Part shown: piece after piece, positions 61,693 to 64,000 of the stretch | Layout of the letters: each line of letters begins with the position of its first letter | Position numbering within the stretch: position 1 is the stretch's first letter | Source: Nematostella vectensis | Lineage: Eukaryota; Cnidaria; Anthozoa; Actiniaria; Edwardsiidae | Length of the DNA: 64,000 nucleotides | Assembly: GCF_932526225.1 (NCBI RefSeq) | Contig: NC_064039.1 | Span: forward strand, 5,097,001-5,161,000 | Direction of reading: 5' to 3' | Program-made: the position numbers and the translations under genes | The notes under the pieces: model-generated | What the model saw: the letters and a program-made list of their open reading frames with translations, nothing else | Database searches by the model: none | What the model was told of the DNA's origin: nothing

Positions 61693-62092
61693 GGACGCAA
61701 GCGCAACACAGGTGAGCATTGGTTAAACGCAAGCGCAACACAGGCGAGCATTGGTCATACGCAAGCGCAACACAGGCGAGCATTGGTCAAACGCAAGCGC
61801 AACACAGGTGAACATTGGTCAAACGCAAGCGCAACACAGGCGAGCATTGGTCAAACGCAAGCGCAACACAGGCGAGCATTGGTCAAACGCAAGCGCATTA
61901 CAGGTGAGCATTGGTCAAACGCAAGCGCAACGCAGGCGGGCATTGGTCAAACGCAAGCGCAACACAGGCGAGCATTGGTCAAGCGCAAGCGCAACACAGG
62001 CGAGCATTGCTGGTCAAACGCAAACGCAACGCAGGTGAGCATTGGTCAAACGCAAGCGCAACGCAGGTGAACATTGGTCAAACGAACGTAAG
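61693..62092. repeat. 32-bp tandem repeat, about 12-13 units
   Basis: The unit is CGCAAGCGCAACACAGGCGA followed by GCATTGGTCAAA. Several units read CAGGTGAGC instead of CAGGCGAGC, which makes a consensus-like splice donor. The flanks hold further AAGCGC-rich sequence in both orientations. Confidence 0.92.
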
Positions 62093-62524
62093 CGTTTTCT
62101 TGCGCTTGCTCATGTGTTCCAATGAGAATCGGTAAATCAGTGCGTTGCATATGCTGACTAGTGAGGACTAGTCCTAAGCGCGCGAAAACGCACACGAGCA
62201 TTATTGAAGTCTTGTTCTCTCGTCCTTACTACATGCTATAAGTACTTTTAAGACCTGTTTGCAATTCAGTCAAACTCCTGTTCTCTTTCGCTAGCTGACA
62301 ATTCCAAATTTTATTATATATAGAATTATTTTATAAAGAATGGAATTGAAATGCGTTATAATGCGCCTGTGGAAAATATAATTGTATACGTTACAGGGGC
62401 AATTTATTGTTCAGTGGGTGTTGCAAGAGAGTTGGCTACAGTCGATTTTCATATTGCGATTTTGCTATTTTTGAATATCATAGTAAGGTTTATTTCTCAG
62501 GCGTTGTTGATTCTGGAAACTAAC

Positions 62525-63815
62525 GCATCGTCGCCGCAATCTTTCACCGCAACACGCATCATCGCCGTAATCTTTCATGGCAACACGCATCATTGCCGTA
62601 ATCTTTCATGGCAACACGCATCATCGCCGTAGTCTCTTACAGCAACACGCATCATCGCCGTAATCTTTCATGGCAACACGCATCATCGCTGTAATCTTTC
62701 ATGGCAACACGCATCATCGCTGTAATCTTTCATGGCAACACGCATCATCGCTGTAATCTTTCATGGCAACACGCATCATCGCCGTAATCTTTCATGGCAA
62801 CACGCATCATCGCTGTAATCTTTCATGGCAACACGCATCATCGCTGTAATCTTCCATGGCAACACGCATCATCGCCGTAATCTTTCATGGCAACACGCAT
62901 CATCGCCGTAATCTTCCATGGCAACACGCATCATCGCTGTAATCTTTCATGGCAACACGCATCATCGCCGTAATCTTTCATGGCAACACGCATCATCGCC
63001 GTAATCTTTCATGGCAACACGCATCATTGCCGCAGTCTCTTACAGCAACACGCATCATCGCCGTAATCTTTCATGGCAACACGCATCATCGCCGTAATCT
63101 TTCATGGCAACACGCATCATCGCCGTAGTCTCTTACAGCAACACGCATCATCGCCGTAATCTTTCATGGCAACACGCATCATCGCTGTAATCTTTCATGG
63201 CAACACGCATCATCGCTGTAATCTTTCATGGCAACACGCATCATCGCTGTAATCTTTCATGGCAACACGCATCATCGCCGTAATCTTTCATGGCAACACG
63301 CATCATCGCTGTAATCTTTCATGGCAACACGCATCATCGCTGTAATCTTCCATGGCAACACGCATCATCGCCGTAATCTTTCATGGCAACACGCATCATC
63401 GCCGTAATCTTCCATGGCAACACGCATCATCGCTGTAATCTTTCATGGCAACACGCATCATCGCTGTAATCTTTCATGGCAACACGCATCATCGCTGTAA
63501 TCTTTCATGGCAACACGCATCATCGCTGTAATCTTTCATGGCAACACGCATCATCGCCGTAATCTTTCATGGCAACACGCATCATCGCTGTAATCTTTCA
63601 TGGCAACACGCATCATCGCTGTAATCTTCCATGGCAACACGCATCATCGCCGTAATCTTTCATGGCAACACGCATCATCGCCGTAATCTTCCATGGCAAC
63701 ACGCATCATCGCTGTAATCTTTCATGGCAACACGCATCATCGCCGTAATCTTTCATGGCAACACGCATCATCGCCGTAATCTTCCATGGCAACACGCATC
63801 ATCGCCGTAATCCTT
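62525..63815. repeat. 31-bp satellite-like array, about 41 units
   Basis: The unit is CATGGCAACACGCATCATCG followed by CCGTAATCTTT, with CC/CT and TTT/TTC variants and rare AGTCTCTTACAGC units at 62631, 63034 and 63127. The order of variants after 62631 is repeated after 63127, 496 bp away (exactly 16 units), which shows a higher-order duplication. Confidence 0.95.
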
Positions 63816-64000
63816 TACCCCACATCACAACAGCACGCAGCGGCATCGACATGTAGACGTCTCGCCTTCTCCGCTATCTGTCAGGCCGTCATTGCGGTCA
63901 TATAACGATCCTGAAACAACAGCATCTCACATTTAGCAGGCACCCGTTTTCATACTACAATGATGGAATATGAAAACGTATACCATTATTAAATAGACCT

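Overview
This window is animal nuclear DNA. It holds multi-exon genes with GT-AG introns on both strands, metazoan-specific families (a split-kinase receptor tyrosine kinase, CREBRF, a Ly6/uPAR protein, NDUFAF2), miniature inverted-repeat transposons and very large minisatellites. The gene content, short exons and repeat style suggest a cnidarian, most likely a sea anemone such as Nematostella. That is inference, not proof. Exon models below were built by hand from splice signals and reading-phase continuity.

Layout: (1) 211-12100 (+), the transmembrane and kinase part of a receptor tyrosine kinase whose 5' end lies before the window. (2) 18986-13270 (-), a three-exon ankyrin-repeat gene with a 2.4-kb minisatellite in one intron. 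(3) 21218-20646 (-), NDUFAF2, intronless. (4) 23752-27972 (+), a cysteine-rich ephrin-receptor-like repeat membrane protein, 5' exon(s) not found. (5) 29521-33670 (+), an unrecognised multi-pass membrane protein with a 450-residue ASPQ repeat loop. (6) 48118-34913 (-), a complete 22-exon DDX41 RNA helicase gene. (7) 48828-52412 (+), CREBRF, divergent from DDX41 across about 710 bp carrying a perfect TGACGTCA. (8) 60981-57118 (-), a two-exon Ly6/uPAR GPI-type protein whose intron holds a scrambled Ty3/Gypsy fragment. (9) 61.7-63.8 kb, two satellite-like arrays.

The most unusual theme is that tandem repeats repeatedly sit exactly on exon-intron junctions, so that each repeat unit carries a copy of the real splice donor or acceptor. 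I see this at six junctions of the kinase gene and three of DDX41. The extreme case is the last kinase intron, where a 43-bp unit ending in a polypyrimidine tract plus AG is repeated about 114 times and the final copy is the acceptor of the terminal exon. Related local duplications hit coding ends: the start exon of the ankyrin gene and the C-terminal codons of NDUFAF2. The locus looks prone to short tandem duplication, and transcripts crossing these introns must choose between many near-identical splice sites.

The genes do not form one pathway. DDX41 and CREBRF probably share a bidirectional promoter. NDUFAF2 serves mitochondrial complex I, and the remaining genes encode surface or cytoplasmic proteins.
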